A stretch of DNA of 64,000 bases from JACVRM01 sp963809765. GTDB taxonomy: Bacteria > Actinomycetota > Thermoleophilia > Gaiellales > Gaiellaceae. The DNA is taken from the NCBI GenBank assembly GCA_963809765.1, contig CAWEKT010000001.1, forward strand, positions 62,001 through 126,000, written 5' to 3'. Made by a program: the position numbers and the translations under genes. The notes under the pieces were generated by a model. The model did no database searches. It saw nothing but the letters and a program-made list of their open reading frames with translations, and was not told where the DNA came from. Of this stretch, positions 1 to 8,325 are shown piece after piece (position 1 is the first letter of the stretch; the number at the start of each line of letters is the position of its first letter).

Positions 1-1
1 G

Positions 2-154
2 GCCATCACGGCGGACGATGCGGCGCTGTTCGGGGCCTTCGCAGGGCTCTACGTCCTTGTCTCGGCCACCGTCGGCGTGACGCTGATGAAGGAGTCGAAG
101 CTGATCGGCAGGCGGCTGTTCCAGCCGGCGGCCCCGCCGGCGCTCCCTCCGTAG
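2..154 (+). CDS. C-terminal end of a probable cation:proton antiporter (partial)
   Basis: Only the last 50 codons are present; the gene begins before the window. The readable part contains a hydrophobic stretch (LYVLVSATVGVTLM) followed by a short basic tail and a TAG stop at 152-154. By itself it identifies nothing. The call is inferred from the next gene, a TrkA-C regulatory subunit of the kind that follows CPA-type K+/H+ antiporters such as KhtU. Another membrane protein is possible. Confidence 0.35.
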   Translation, partial: AITADDAALFGAFAGLYVLVSATVGVTLMKESKLIGRRLFQPAAPPALPP

Positions 155-207
155 CCGCGCTCGGAATCGGCCACCCGCGCCGGTAAACTCTTGTCGTAGG
201 AGTCGTC

Positions 208-702
208 GTGCCCGTCAATCTCCAGGAGACCCGTCTACCCGGCATCGGCGCGAAGTTCGCCTTTGCGCTCGATGGCGGTGGGCGCATCACGGTCATCCTC
301 CACAACGACGGCAAGCGCGAGATCTACTGGTTCCGCCGCGGCGACGAGGAACCGTCGGCGGTCATCTCGCTCGACGACGACGAGGCGCGCCAGCTCGGAG
401 CCGTCCTCGGCGGCGCCTACGAGCGGCCGAAGATCGTCGAGGAGCTCGAGATGGCCCTCGGCCAGCTGCAGATCGAGTGGATCCCTGTGCCGGAATCCAG
501 TCCGTGGATCGGCCGGACGCTCGCCGACTGCGCGTTCCGCGCAAAGGTCGGCGTCACCGTGATCGCGATCCTGCGCGACCCTGAGCCGATCGTCGGCGCC
601 CGTCCGGACGACATCGTCGAGCGGGGTGACACCCTCGTGACGGTGGCGAAGGCCGGCCAGTACGCGGCCTTCCGACGCATGCTGGAGTCGGGCGAGCCGT
701 AG
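208..702 (+). CDS. KhtT-like regulatory subunit of a K+(cation)/H+ antiporter, TrkA-C domain
   Basis: 164 residues. The C-terminal half (about 85-160) has the RCK_C/TrkA-C pattern: a hydrophobic VGVTVIAILR strand, then the PDDIVERGDTLVTVAK segment, which is the usual end of this ligand-binding domain. The N-terminal half matches the small beta-rich region of KhtT/YhaT-type proteins. In that family the subunit gates a membrane antiporter in response to a cytoplasmic ligand such as cyclic di-AMP; the ligand here is unknown. GTG start chosen because AGGAG lies at 198-202. The gene follows the antiporter fragment by about 50 bases and is probably cotranscribed with it. Confidence 0.7.
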   Translation: MPVNLQETRLPGIGAKFAFALDGGGRITVILHNDGKREIYWFRRGDEEPSAVISLDDDEARQLGAVLGGAYERPKIVEELEMALGQLQIEWIPVPESSPWIGRTLADCAFRAKVGVTVIAILRDPEPIVGARPDDIVERGDTLVTVAKAGQYAAFRRMLESGEP

Positions 703-884
703 AGCCCGCGCGCGACGAAGTCGGCGCACGTTCGGCACAGACACGCACGTCCTTCGTCGGTACCGTCGGAGACGGGCGGGTGGTGGAGGTCGTCTCCCTT
801 GGGAGGGTGGGGCATGCTTGTTGCCGACGGTGTCCCGCGGAGACATGGCCGCGCTGGACGTGTCCTGGTCCGCGTCCTCGGCGA

Positions 885-1712
885 CTAGCGCAGCAGCCGC
901 GAGAGGCGGCGATCCTTGAGCACCCGGCCTCCGGTCTGGCAGGTGGGGCAGTAGAAGATCGTGTGCTGGTCGAAGTCGATCTGGGCGATCTTCGTGCCGC
1001 AGACGTGGCAGGGCTCGTCGAGGCGGCGGTGGACGCGGTACGTGCGGGTGTCGCTCGCGCCGCGCTCGCGGAGCTCGAGCCCGCGGCGCAGCTCGGCCTG
1101 GATGGCGGCGGCAAGACGCTCGATCTCCTCGTCGTCCAGCTGGTTGGAGAGCGCGTACGGCGAGAGCTGAGCGGTGTGGAGGATCTCGTTCGACCAGGCG
1201 CGGCCGATGCCGGCGATGGCCCGCTGGTCGCGAAGCAGCGGGTGCAGCCTGCGCGAGTCGGCGCGCACGACCTCGGCGAGCCGGGTGGCGTCGAGCTCCA
1301 GAGCATCGGGGCCGAGGTGGTCGACCTCGGCCTCCGCGGCCGCCGGCGTCAGGAGCCAGACCCCCGCGCGCTTCTTCGCGCCACCCTCGGTCATTGCGAG
1401 CTGCGTGCCGTTCTCGAAGCGGAGCCGGAAGGCTGGGGTCTTCGGGCCCTGGTCGCCCGAGGCGAGCCACTTCAGCCGACCGGCCGACATCAGGTGCAGC
1501 ACCAGTACCAGCTCGCCATCGTCCGTTGGAAAGAGGAGGCGCTTGCCGCGGCGCTTCGTTCCCGCCAGCCGCCGCCCCGTGAGCGCCGAGAGCGGCGGGT
1601 CGAACGTCTTCAGCGTGGCCACGTGCGCAGGCCCGGCCTGGGCGATGTCCGACGCCCGCACCGGCTCGTCGAGCCTCCGGCGCCACGCCTCCATCTCCGG
1701 TAGCTCGGGCAT
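885..1712 (-). CDS. Fpg/Nei family DNA glycosylase / AP lyase
   Basis: 275 residues, close to the normal Fpg length. It starts MPELPEM, giving the N-terminal proline nucleophile and the catalytic glutamates after Met removal. The beta-hairpin lysine is in RRGKRLLFP. A helix-two-turn-helix region includes AGIGRAWSNEILH (usual A-G-[LI]-G-N-x-Y replaced by W-S-N). The C-terminal zinc finger is CHVCG...YCPTCQ. The protein excises oxidised bases from DNA. The zinc-finger loop has Q-H-T before the last CxxC where classical Fpg has G-R-[ST], so substrate preference may differ. It lies 83 bases downstream of the MFS gene on the same strand. Confidence 0.85.
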   Translation of the reverse strand: MPELPEMEAWRRRLDEPVRASDIAQAGPAHVATLKTFDPPLSALTGRRLAGTKRRGKRLLFPTDDGELVLVLHLMSAGRLKWLASGDQGPKTPAFRLRFENGTQLAMTEGGAKKRAGVWLLTPAAAEAEVDHLGPDALELDATRLAEVVRADSRRLHPLLRDQRAIAGIGRAWSNEILHTAQLSPYALSNQLDDEEIERLAAAIQAELRRGLELRERGASDTRTYRVHRRLDEPCHVCGTKIAQIDFDQHTIFYCPTCQTGGRVLKDRRLSRLLR

Positions 1713-1795
1713 CAGCGCGTCCGCGGGCTGGTGACGCTCACCAGAGAAGAGTGCCCGACCGCGCACCCCCGCAGTGGGCTCGGCGACGCGGTGGG

Positions 1796-3136
1796 TCAGC
1801 GACCGTCGGCCGGCAGCGGGTCCCCGACGTGCGGTGCCGAGGCCCCGAGCTCGGCAGCAGGCGTCACGTCCTCGATCGGCTCCGGCATCTCGCGCAGGTG
1901 CCGCTGCGGGGAGAAGATGATCCAGAGGACGGACAGCCCGCCGCCGACGGCGGCGACGACGATCGTCTCGCGCAGGCCGACCCACGTCGCCAGCGCACCG
2001 CCCGCGAGGGTGCCGAGCGGGATCGTGCCCCAGACGAGGAAACGCATCACGGAGTTCATGCGGCCCTGCAGACGCGGCGGGCAGATCGACTGCCGGTAGC
2101 TGACCTGCACGATGTTGTAGGTCACCCCTGCGAAGCCGAACAGGATCTCCGCGACGATGAGGAACGGGACTGCGGCATTGCCCGTCGGCGCGAACGCGAT
2201 CAGCAGGAAGGTTGGCCCGAACGCGGCCGCCGTCGCGATCGTCACCGGGCCGATACCGAATCGCGCCGAGAGCCGCATCGCGGTCAGCGCAGCGAGCAGC
2301 GCGCCCAGGCTCGCGATCGAGAAGACGACGCCGATGAGCCCCGCAGAGAGCCCGAGCTCGCGGACCGCAAAGACGAGCACCACCGCGAACGCCATGCTGC
2401 CGAAGAGGTTCGAGGTCGCCGTGCAACCCGCCTGGGCGCGGAGGTTCGGGTTCCCGAGCACGAACCGCAGCCCCTCCTTTAGCTCGGTCCAGAGGCTCGT
2501 GCGGCTGCCGTCCGCGGCGACGCGCGCTGGCTGCTCCTCCACCTTGCGGATCCCGAGCACGAAGAGTCCCGAGACGAAGAAGCTGACCGCGTCCGCCAGC
2601 ACGGCGTAGGGCGCGGTCAGCAGCTCGACGAGGCCGCCGCCCAGGCCGGGGCCGCCGACGGCGGCCGCCGACCGGCTGATCTCGAGCTTCGAGTTCCCCT
2701 CGATGATCTGGCTGCGGTCGACCAGCGACGGGAGGTACGACTGGTAGGCGATGTCGAAAAAGACCGTGAAAGTGCCGACGGCGAACCCGACGACGAAAAG
2801 TTGCTCGAGCGTGAGCGAGTCCGCGACGTACGCCAGCGGAATGGTCGCCAGCACGGCAGCGCGCCCCATGTCGCCGAAGACAAGGATCGGCCGGCGGGGC
2901 AGCCGGTCGACCCAGACTCCGGCCGGCAGCGTGAAGAGAATGAACGGCAGGAACTGCACCGTGGCCAGGGAGGCCACCTCGAAGGCGCTCGCGTCGAGCA
3001 CGAGGATCGCCACGAGCGGCAGTGCGAGCTGACCAACCTGCGTCCCGAACTGGCTGATCGTCTCTGCCGACCAGAGCTTGAGGAAGTCGCGGTGGCGCCA
3101 GAGGACGCCACTGGGCCAGCGGATCGGGAGACGCAT
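1796..3136 (-). CDS. Major facilitator superfamily transporter (putative drug/metabolite exporter)
   Basis: 446 residues from ATG at 3136, with about 12 hydrophobic segments. The start reads FRHRDFLKLW-like (LWRHRDFLKLWSAETIS), typical of MFS_3/enterobactin-exporter-like proteins, and the TM2-TM3 loop has the VDRLPRRPILV motif. A longer reading from 3196 only adds 20 residues without family character. The start is supported by a promoter-like TTGACA-16-TAGCAT on the minus strand 8 bases upstream. It is divergent from the ArsR-type regulator at 3190, which is its likely controller. The exported substrate cannot be told from sequence. Confidence 0.85.
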   Translation of the reverse strand: MRLPIRWPSGVLWRHRDFLKLWSAETISQFGTQVGQLALPLVAILVLDASAFEVASLATVQFLPFILFTLPAGVWVDRLPRRPILVFGDMGRAAVLATIPLAYVADSLTLEQLFVVGFAVGTFTVFFDIAYQSYLPSLVDRSQIIEGNSKLEISRSAAAVGGPGLGGGLVELLTAPYAVLADAVSFFVSGLFVLGIRKVEEQPARVAADGSRTSLWTELKEGLRFVLGNPNLRAQAGCTATSNLFGSMAFAVVLVFAVRELGLSAGLIGVVFSIASLGALLAALTAMRLSARFGIGPVTIATAAAFGPTFLLIAFAPTGNAAVPFLIVAEILFGFAGVTYNIVQVSYRQSICPPRLQGRMNSVMRFLVWGTIPLGTLAGGALATWVGLRETIVVAAVGGGLSVLWIIFSPQRHLREMPEPIEDVTPAAELGASAPHVGDPLPADGR

Positions 3137-3144
3137 CGGCGGCG

Positions 3145-3172
3145 ATGCTAGACATGAATTGAGATTTGTCAA
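3145..3172 (-). promoter_or_regulatory. Minus-strand promoter of the MFS gene
   Basis: Reading the minus strand, TTGACA (3172-3167), a 16-base spacer and TAGCAT (3150-3145) precede the ATG at 3136 by 8 bases, implying a leaderless or nearly leaderless mRNA. The element lies inside the 53-base divergent interval with the ArsR gene, so a repressor bound here could affect both genes. A weak TTGA/TCAA inverted pair (3159-3172) overlaps the -35. Confidence 0.5.
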
Positions 3173-3189
3173 CCGATAGAGTTGTCGCA

Positions 3190-3741
3190 ATGGCATCGCC
3201 CGAGATCGAGCCCAGGGTCGGCGGCCGCCGACCTGCGACGCTGGCCGAGGCCCGTGCCCTAGCGCACCCGCTGCGGCTGCGCATCCTGCGGCTCTGCCTG
3301 GACGAGGAGCTGACGAACAAGCAGCTGGCCGATCGCCTCGGCGCCGACCCGGGAACGGTGATCCACCACGTGCGCACGCTCGTCTCCACCGGCTTCCTCG
3401 CAGCCACGGCGGTACGGCAGGGTGAGCGCGGCGCCCTCGAGAAGCCCTACCGCGCGACCGGCAAGTCCTGGACGCTGAACGTCGAGGAGACAGGCGAGAG
3501 CATGAACGTCAACCTCGCGAGTGTCGACGCGTTCCGCAGCGAGCTGGTCGAGGCGGGGAACGAGTCGGTGGAGACGTTCGCCCGCCTCGGGCTGATGCTC
3601 ACCGACGACGCTCGTGACGAGCTCGTCGAGCGGATCGAGAAGATCGTCCGGAGCTACTCCGAGCGGCCGCCTGACGAGGGTGGCAGCCCGTATGCACTGC
3701 TCGTGGCGGTTCACCGGCGGGCGTGGCCCGCGCGGCAGTAG
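3190..3741 (+). CDS. ArsR-type winged-helix transcriptional regulator
   Basis: 183 residues. An N-terminal HTH_20/ArsR domain (about 15-95) is visible: LAHPLRLRILRLCLDEELTN, then KQLADRLGADPGTVIHHVRTL as the recognition region, then a beta-wing ending in EKPYRATGKSW. The C-terminal half is a family-specific dimer/ligand region without metal-binding Cys pairs. ATG at 3190 preferred over TTG at 3166 because TAGAGT (3177-3182) lies 7 bases before it, the leaderless pattern seen repeatedly in this window. Divergent from the MFS exporter, so probably its regulator (inference). Confidence 0.8.
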   Translation: MASPEIEPRVGGRRPATLAEARALAHPLRLRILRLCLDEELTNKQLADRLGADPGTVIHHVRTLVSTGFLAATAVRQGERGALEKPYRATGKSWTLNVEETGESMNVNLASVDAFRSELVEAGNESVETFARLGLMLTDDARDELVERIEKIVRSYSERPPDEGGSPYALLVAVHRRAWPARQ

Positions 3742-3751
3742 CGTCCGCCGC

Positions 3752-4633
3752 ATGGAACCGTTCGTTGTGACCGTGCGCCGCGGCGGCGTCACCGAGTCGA
3801 CCCACCGTGTGCATGCCGTGGCGCTTCGCGACGGGCAGGTCGTGGCCGCCGCGGGCGATGCGGGGCTGGTCACTTTCATGCGCTCGGCCGCGAAGCCACT
3901 GCAGGCGCTGCTCCTCGCGCGGCTGCCGGCGGTGCCGTCCGAGCAGCTGGCGATCGCCTGCGCCTCGCACCTCGCTCGGCCGGAGCAGCTCGCGGCTGTG
4001 CGCGGCTTGCTCGCCCGTGCGGATGCGAGCGAGGACGACCTCGAGTGCGGCACCGAGGGCCGGCCGCCCTCACGACTGCAGCACAACTGCTCCGGCAAGC
4101 ACGCCGGCATGCTCGCCGTGTGCCACGAGCACGGCTGGCCGCGAGCCGGCTACCGGCTGCCGGATCACCCACTGCAGCAACAACTGCACGAGGAGCTCGC
4201 CGGCGCGGCAGGCCTCGCTCCAGCCGACATCGCGACGGGAACCGACGGGTGTGGAGTCGTCTCCTTCGCCCTGCCGCTCGAGCGGATGGCCGCCGCCTTC
4301 GCCGCCCTCTCCGGCCGGCCGGGCGGCGGGGAGGTCGCCGCTGCCATGCAGGCTCACCCGGAGCTGATTCGCGGACCTGGGGCACCGGACACCGAGCTGA
4401 TGCGCTCGCTCCCGGGCTGGATCGCCAAGGGTGGGGCGGAGGGCGTCTTCTGCGCTTCGGGGCCCGACGGCGAGGCGCTCGCGCTCAAGGTCGAGGACGG
4501 CGCCGGCCGGGCCATTCGCCCGGCGCTCGCGGCCTTGCTGGAGCGGCTCGGTCTCGGTCTTCCACAGGCTCCGTCCGTACCGGTGGAAAACAGTCGCGGC
4601 GAGGTCGTCGGCGAGCTGGTCGCGCGGCTCTGA
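3752..4633 (+). CDS. L-asparaginase of the AnsA / Rhizobium ReAV type (asparaginase II family)
   Basis: 293 residues, the usual size of the PF06089 family, which hydrolyses L-asparagine to aspartate and ammonia and is unrelated to E. coli AnsA/AnsB. The family signature motifs are present in order: RSAAKPLQ (the Ser-x-x-Lys pair near residues 46-49), NCSGKHAGML (Cys and Lys), and GTDGCG (Asp and the metal-site Cys). Those are the residues described as catalytic or zinc-binding in Rhizobium etli ReAV. ATG start; TAGCGT at 3739-3744 is 7 bases upstream and overlaps the ArsR stop codon, so an internal leaderless promoter is possible. No signal peptide: cytoplasmic. Confidence 0.85.
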   Translation: MEPFVVTVRRGGVTESTHRVHAVALRDGQVVAAAGDAGLVTFMRSAAKPLQALLLARLPAVPSEQLAIACASHLARPEQLAAVRGLLARADASEDDLECGTEGRPPSRLQHNCSGKHAGMLAVCHEHGWPRAGYRLPDHPLQQQLHEELAGAAGLAPADIATGTDGCGVVSFALPLERMAAAFAALSGRPGGGEVAAAMQAHPELIRGPGAPDTELMRSLPGWIAKGGAEGVFCASGPDGEALALKVEDGAGRAIRPALAALLERLGLGLPQAPSVPVENSRGEVVGELVARL

Positions 4634-4684
4634 TGAGCCTCATCTGCGGCGCAATCATCTGCGCTCAACCTCGCAAACAAAGTG

Positions 4685-4713
4685 TTCACATTTTGTGGAT
4701 TGCGTAGTACCAT
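4685..4713 (+). promoter_or_regulatory. Putative promoter of the sigma factor gene
   Basis: TTCACA (4685-4690), a 17-base spacer and TACCAT (4708-4713) stand in a locally AT-richer stretch about 100 bases before the rpoD start. It is the best sigma-70-like match in the interval. No experimental support. Confidence 0.4.
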
Positions 4714-4729
4714 CGGTCGCTGCGAGGGG

Positions 4730-4751
4730 GAGCCGGTCTTGAGTCCGGCTC
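4730..4751 (+). promoter_or_regulatory. Hairpin in the 5' leader of rpoD
   Basis: Perfect 7-bp inverted repeat GAGCCGG (4730-4736) and CCGGCTC (4745-4751) with an 8-base loop. It lies just after the predicted transcription start and about 65 bases before the ATG, so it would form in the mRNA leader. Function unknown; it may only stabilise the transcript. Confidence 0.4.
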
Positions 4752-4815
4752 TCTTCGTGCTCAGGTAGATACGCCCCAGTCCACCGCAGCGCGAGGAAAG
4801 CCGAGGCCGCCGCAG

Positions 4816-5907
<1,092 letters not shown>

Positions 5908-5942
5908 CTCGACAGGCGAGGCGCCTGGATCAACAGAAGTGC

Positions 5943-5990
5943 GGTCTGTCCCTGTGCAGTGTCGTCTTCGTCGCGGCACAGGGACTGACC
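5943..5990. repeat. Dispersed hairpin, GGGTCTGTC/GACTGACCC family, copy 1
   Basis: A 15-base arm GGTCTGTCCCTGTGC (5943-5957) pairs with GCACAGGGACTGACC (5976-5990) except for one central T-T mismatch. It lies 35 bases after the rpoD stop and could end that transcript, but the same arms recur at about 12.66, 14.45 and 48.91 kb. The remaining 5908-6210 interval holds no gene that I can support. Confidence 0.7.
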
Positions 5991-6210
5991 CGTGCCGTTC
6001 TTGCCGCTCCAGCCGCGTTCGGCCGCCACCTGCGGCACGTCTTCGTCGCGAGAAACCTCGTAAAACCGCCTGCTAGCTGCCCACTTTTCTAGGGCCGCAG
6101 GGCTTGCAACCCTCGCTGGGCTCCACTAAGACGAGAAGTGTCGGTTGTGCTGCGGCAGCCGGCCTCGCCGTATTGGGGGAGACCGCAGCGGCAACGAGGG
6201 GGAGAAACAC

Positions 6211-6879
6211 ATGCGGTTACGCACCGGGGTGATCCTGGTAGCGATCGTGTTGGGCGCGGCCTTCGCCGTGTCGCCTGCGCTTGCGTCGACCTGTCCGTGG
6301 CTGCCCTCGTGGGGCCATGACGACAAGTACTCGAAGACGACGACGACGGACGAGGAGATCGTGCGCAACTGCGACGCCGTGTACAGCCCCGACGTCGAGG
6401 AGCCGATCTGGCCGGAGTGCCAGACGGTGACCACGACCGTGGCGGCTCCGACGACGTCGACGACGACCACGACGACGCCGACGACCACCACGACGCCGAC
6501 GACCACGACCACGCCAACGACCACCACGACGCCGACGAGCACGACGCTGCCCGCTACGACGACCACGCCGCCGGCTGTGGTGGGGCCGGTCGCGCCGCCC
6601 GTGACGACGACGGTGACCGCGACTCAGACGACGACGGTCGTCACGACGACCACAAGGACCGTCACTGTCGCGAAGCCGAAGCCGAAGCCGGACGTCTGCC
6701 CGAACCTGAAGGGGGCTCAGGCGAAGGTGCCGAAGGGCAAGATCAAGCGCGGCGGCCGCTGCATCGCCAAGCCGAAGATCAAGCCGCGGGTGCTCGGCAA
6801 GTCAGCCGTCAAGGGCAAGCAGTCGGTCTGCATCGTCAACGGACGCGCAGTTCGCCCGTGCGTCCGCGGCAAGGGCTAG
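6211..6879 (+). CDS. Secreted threonine-rich low-complexity protein
   Basis: 222 residues, no recognised family. A Sec signal peptide is clear (residues 1-25, hydrophobic VILVAIVLGAAFAV, cleavage after PALA). A short region with cysteines follows, then a roughly 65-residue Thr/Pro tract built from PTTTTT units, then a Lys/Arg-rich C-terminal part containing VCPNLKGAQ and RCIAK cysteines. The Thr tract looks like an extended, possibly glycosylated wall-spanning linker, and the basic tail may bind envelope polymers; both are inference. GGGGGAG just upstream of the ATG supports the start. A strong hairpin follows at 6902-6932. Confidence 0.65.
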   Translation: MRLRTGVILVAIVLGAAFAVSPALASTCPWLPSWGHDDKYSKTTTTDEEIVRNCDAVYSPDVEEPIWPECQTVTTTVAAPTTSTTTTTTPTTTTTPTTTTTPTTTTTPTSTTLPATTTTPPAVVGPVAPPVTTTVTATQTTTVVTTTTRTVTVAKPKPKPDVCPNLKGAQAKVPKGKIKRGGRCIAKPKIKPRVLGKSAVKGKQSVCIVNGRAVRPCVRGKG

Positions 6880-6901
6880 AGCCCGGCCGGATCAGTCTTG
6901 C

Positions 6902-6932
6902 GGCGCCCGCCCCGGACCCCGGGGCGGGCGCC
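6902..6932 (+). terminator. Strong GC hairpin after the Thr-rich protein gene
   Basis: Perfect 14-bp stem GGCGCCCGCCCCGG (6902-6915) with CCGGGGCGGGCGCC (6919-6932) and a 3-base loop, 23 bases after the stop codon. No T-run follows, which is common for actinobacterial terminators. Confidence 0.7.
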
Positions 6933-7065
6933 GACTCGTGTCAGCGTGAGCCGACCGCGCGAGCGACCGACGCTCTTCGCTGTTCGCGCGACCTTCCAGG
7001 TGGCCAATGCCGGCACCCGCCTTCCACCGCAGCGCTTCCCCACCCAGCGGCACCACGGCCCCGCC

Positions 7066-7100
7066 GAAGGGCGGCTTGCCCGCCCGGGAGGCACCTCGCG
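7066..7100. repeat. 35-base dispersed repeat, copy 1
   Basis: A 35-base segment starting GAAGGGCGGCTTGCCCGCCC matches 31707-31741 at 31 of 35 positions. Both copies are intergenic. This copy can fold through GGGCGG and CCGCCC. Confidence 0.6.
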
Positions 7101-7201
7101 GGACGCGCGTCAGATCAGACGCCGTAAGACCTCTGAACAGCGCCCACAGCCGCCGGCTCCTGGAACACATGAACCGCGCGCCCGCCCGCAAGGAGGGGGC
7201 A

Positions 7202-7421
7202 CACGGGGGAACCAGGTAACCCCATCCTCCTGGTTCCCCCGTGAGAGCGAGCGAAGCGAAGCGGCAAGGTTCACCCGCTGGGGGTGACAGATGCCGCTTG
7301 TCGTAGAGGCTCGCGTAACAGAGAATCCCCCCGTGGGGGACGAGGCGGAGACACTTGCCGCCCGTTTGGCGGAGGTAGCTCGGAGCGCAGCAGAGGGGGG
7401 GAAGCCGTTGGCAGACGGCTT
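7202..7421 (+). promoter_or_regulatory. Structured leader (candidate cis-regulatory RNA) of the LuxR-type gene
   Basis: Five consecutive inverted repeats run into the gene start: a perfect 15-bp pair at 7202-7216/7229-7243; GCGGCA/TGCCGC at 7261-7266/7292-7297 enclosing TCACCC/GGGTGA, which traps the ATG at 7291; TCCCCC/GGGGGA at 7326-7340; CCGCC/GGCGG at 7358-7372; and AAGCCGT/ACGGCTT at 7402-7421, which covers an alternative TTG start. It matches no riboswitch class that I know. With the terminator and the 35-base repeat it fills the 6880-7290 gap. Confidence 0.45.
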
Positions 7422-8076
7422 GCCCGGCCGCCGCGCGATCGTGCTCGACCAGTATCCGCTCTGGCACGAGGCGGTCGAGCTCGTGCTGGGCCGGCTCGAG
7501 ATCGAGGTTCTCGGACGTCTCGCCACCGCGGAGGACGCGCTCGACGCGATCGTGAACGAGTCGGCGGATCTGCTCGTGACCGAGATCGAGCTGCCCGGCC
7601 GCATCGACGGCCCGACGCTGATTCGGCTCGCGCGCGGGCGACGGCCCACGATCCGTGTCGTGGTGCTCACGCTCTCCGACGAGCCGGCGCACATCAACGC
7701 CGCGCTGGCGGCCGGGGCTGACGCGTACGTGCTGAAGGCGGCTCACCCGGACGACCTGGCCACCGCCGTCCGCCAGTGCTTCTCGCACTCGGTCTACCTG
7801 GCCGCCCCGCCTGCGGTGTCGGCCATGCCGGAATCGAGCCCGCTGACGGCGCGCGAGATCGAAATCCTGCGCCTGGTCGCCGAGGGCTACTCGAACCGGC
7901 GGCTCGCGGAGCTGCTCTCGGTCAGCGAGCCGACCGTGAAGTTCCACCTCACGAACGTGTACCGCAAGCTCGGGGTGCGGAATCGCACCGAGGCGAGCCG
8001 CTGGGCGCAGCGGCACGGCGCGCTCGCGACCGGCGGAAGGTCGGGCGCCAGCGGGCTCGAGCTCGTCCCCGACTGA
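7291..8076 (+). CDS. NarL/LuxR-type response regulator with a degenerate receiver
   Basis: 261 residues if started at ATG 7291. The first 40 residues have no family match, and TTG at 7408 has a better ribosome site (AGAGGGGGG, 7 bases away), so the shorter form may be the real one. A receiver-like domain (about 45-165) keeps one acidic residue (IVLDQYP), the Thr of VVLTLS and the Lys of YVLKAAH, but the phospho-acceptor position reads LLVTEIELPG, Glu instead of Asp. The C-terminal GerE domain (about 182-240) is intact: LTAREIEILRLVAEGYSNRR and VSEPTVKFHLTNVYRKLGV. It probably acts without phosphorylation or as a constitutive activator; targets unknown. Confidence 0.8.
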   Translation: MPLVVEARVTENPPVGDEAETLAARLAEVARSAAEGGKPLADGLPGRRAIVLDQYPLWHEAVELVLGRLEIEVLGRLATAEDALDAIVNESADLLVTEIELPGRIDGPTLIRLARGRRPTIRVVVLTLSDEPAHINAALAAGADAYVLKAAHPDDLATAVRQCFSHSVYLAAPPAVSAMPESSPLTAREIEILRLVAEGYSNRRLAELLSVSEPTVKFHLTNVYRKLGVRNRTEASRWAQRHGALATGGRSGASGLELVPD

Positions 8077-8116
8077 GGCGGCTGGGCGGGCCACCGCTCG
8101 CGGCGGCGGGTAGGAG

Positions 8117-8281
8117 CTAAGCCTCGCGCACGCGGTCGATCGCGACGAACAACCGGCAGTGCGGGCACTTGTAGCCCTGCGGTTCGTCGCCGGGCCCGAC
8201 GATCAGTTTCGCGTCGAACTCACGCTTGCAGTGCGGGCACGCGATCGGCTGGTCGGACGGCGCGGGGACGGCGTTCGTCAC
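8117..8281 (-). CDS. Small double-CPHC zinc-ribbon protein
   Basis: 54 residues from a GTG at 8281. Two CPHC knuckles about 24 residues apart (ACPHCKREFDAK and YKCPHCRLFVAID) are a clear zinc-ribbon signature, which is why this short frame is called although no family name can be given. It lies 44 bases beyond the stop of the GGDEF-EAL gene on the same strand and may be cotranscribed with it. Possible roles are nucleic-acid or protein binding; unproven. Confidence 0.6.
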   Translation of the reverse strand: MTNAVPAPSDQPIACPHCKREFDAKLIVGPGDEPQGYKCPHCRLFVAIDRVREA

Positions 8282-8325
8282 GCAGCCACGCTACCAACAG
8301 CCCGCAGGCTCACCGGCTGCGTCGG

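Noticed and set aside
885..3407. An 840-codon minus-strand open frame that appears to fuse the glycosylase with other protein
   Set aside because: Only its last 275 codons, starting MPELPEM, have family character. The upstream part is an Arg/Ala/Gly-rich shadow of the MFS gene in another frame, as is usual in very GC-rich DNA.
7202..7421. Cyclic di-AMP (ydaO-type) riboswitch
   Set aside because: The GGGGGAACCAGG segment resembles one conserved block, but the second conserved region (GAATCCGTCAGCTAACC) is absent on either strand. I list it only as an unclassified structured leader.
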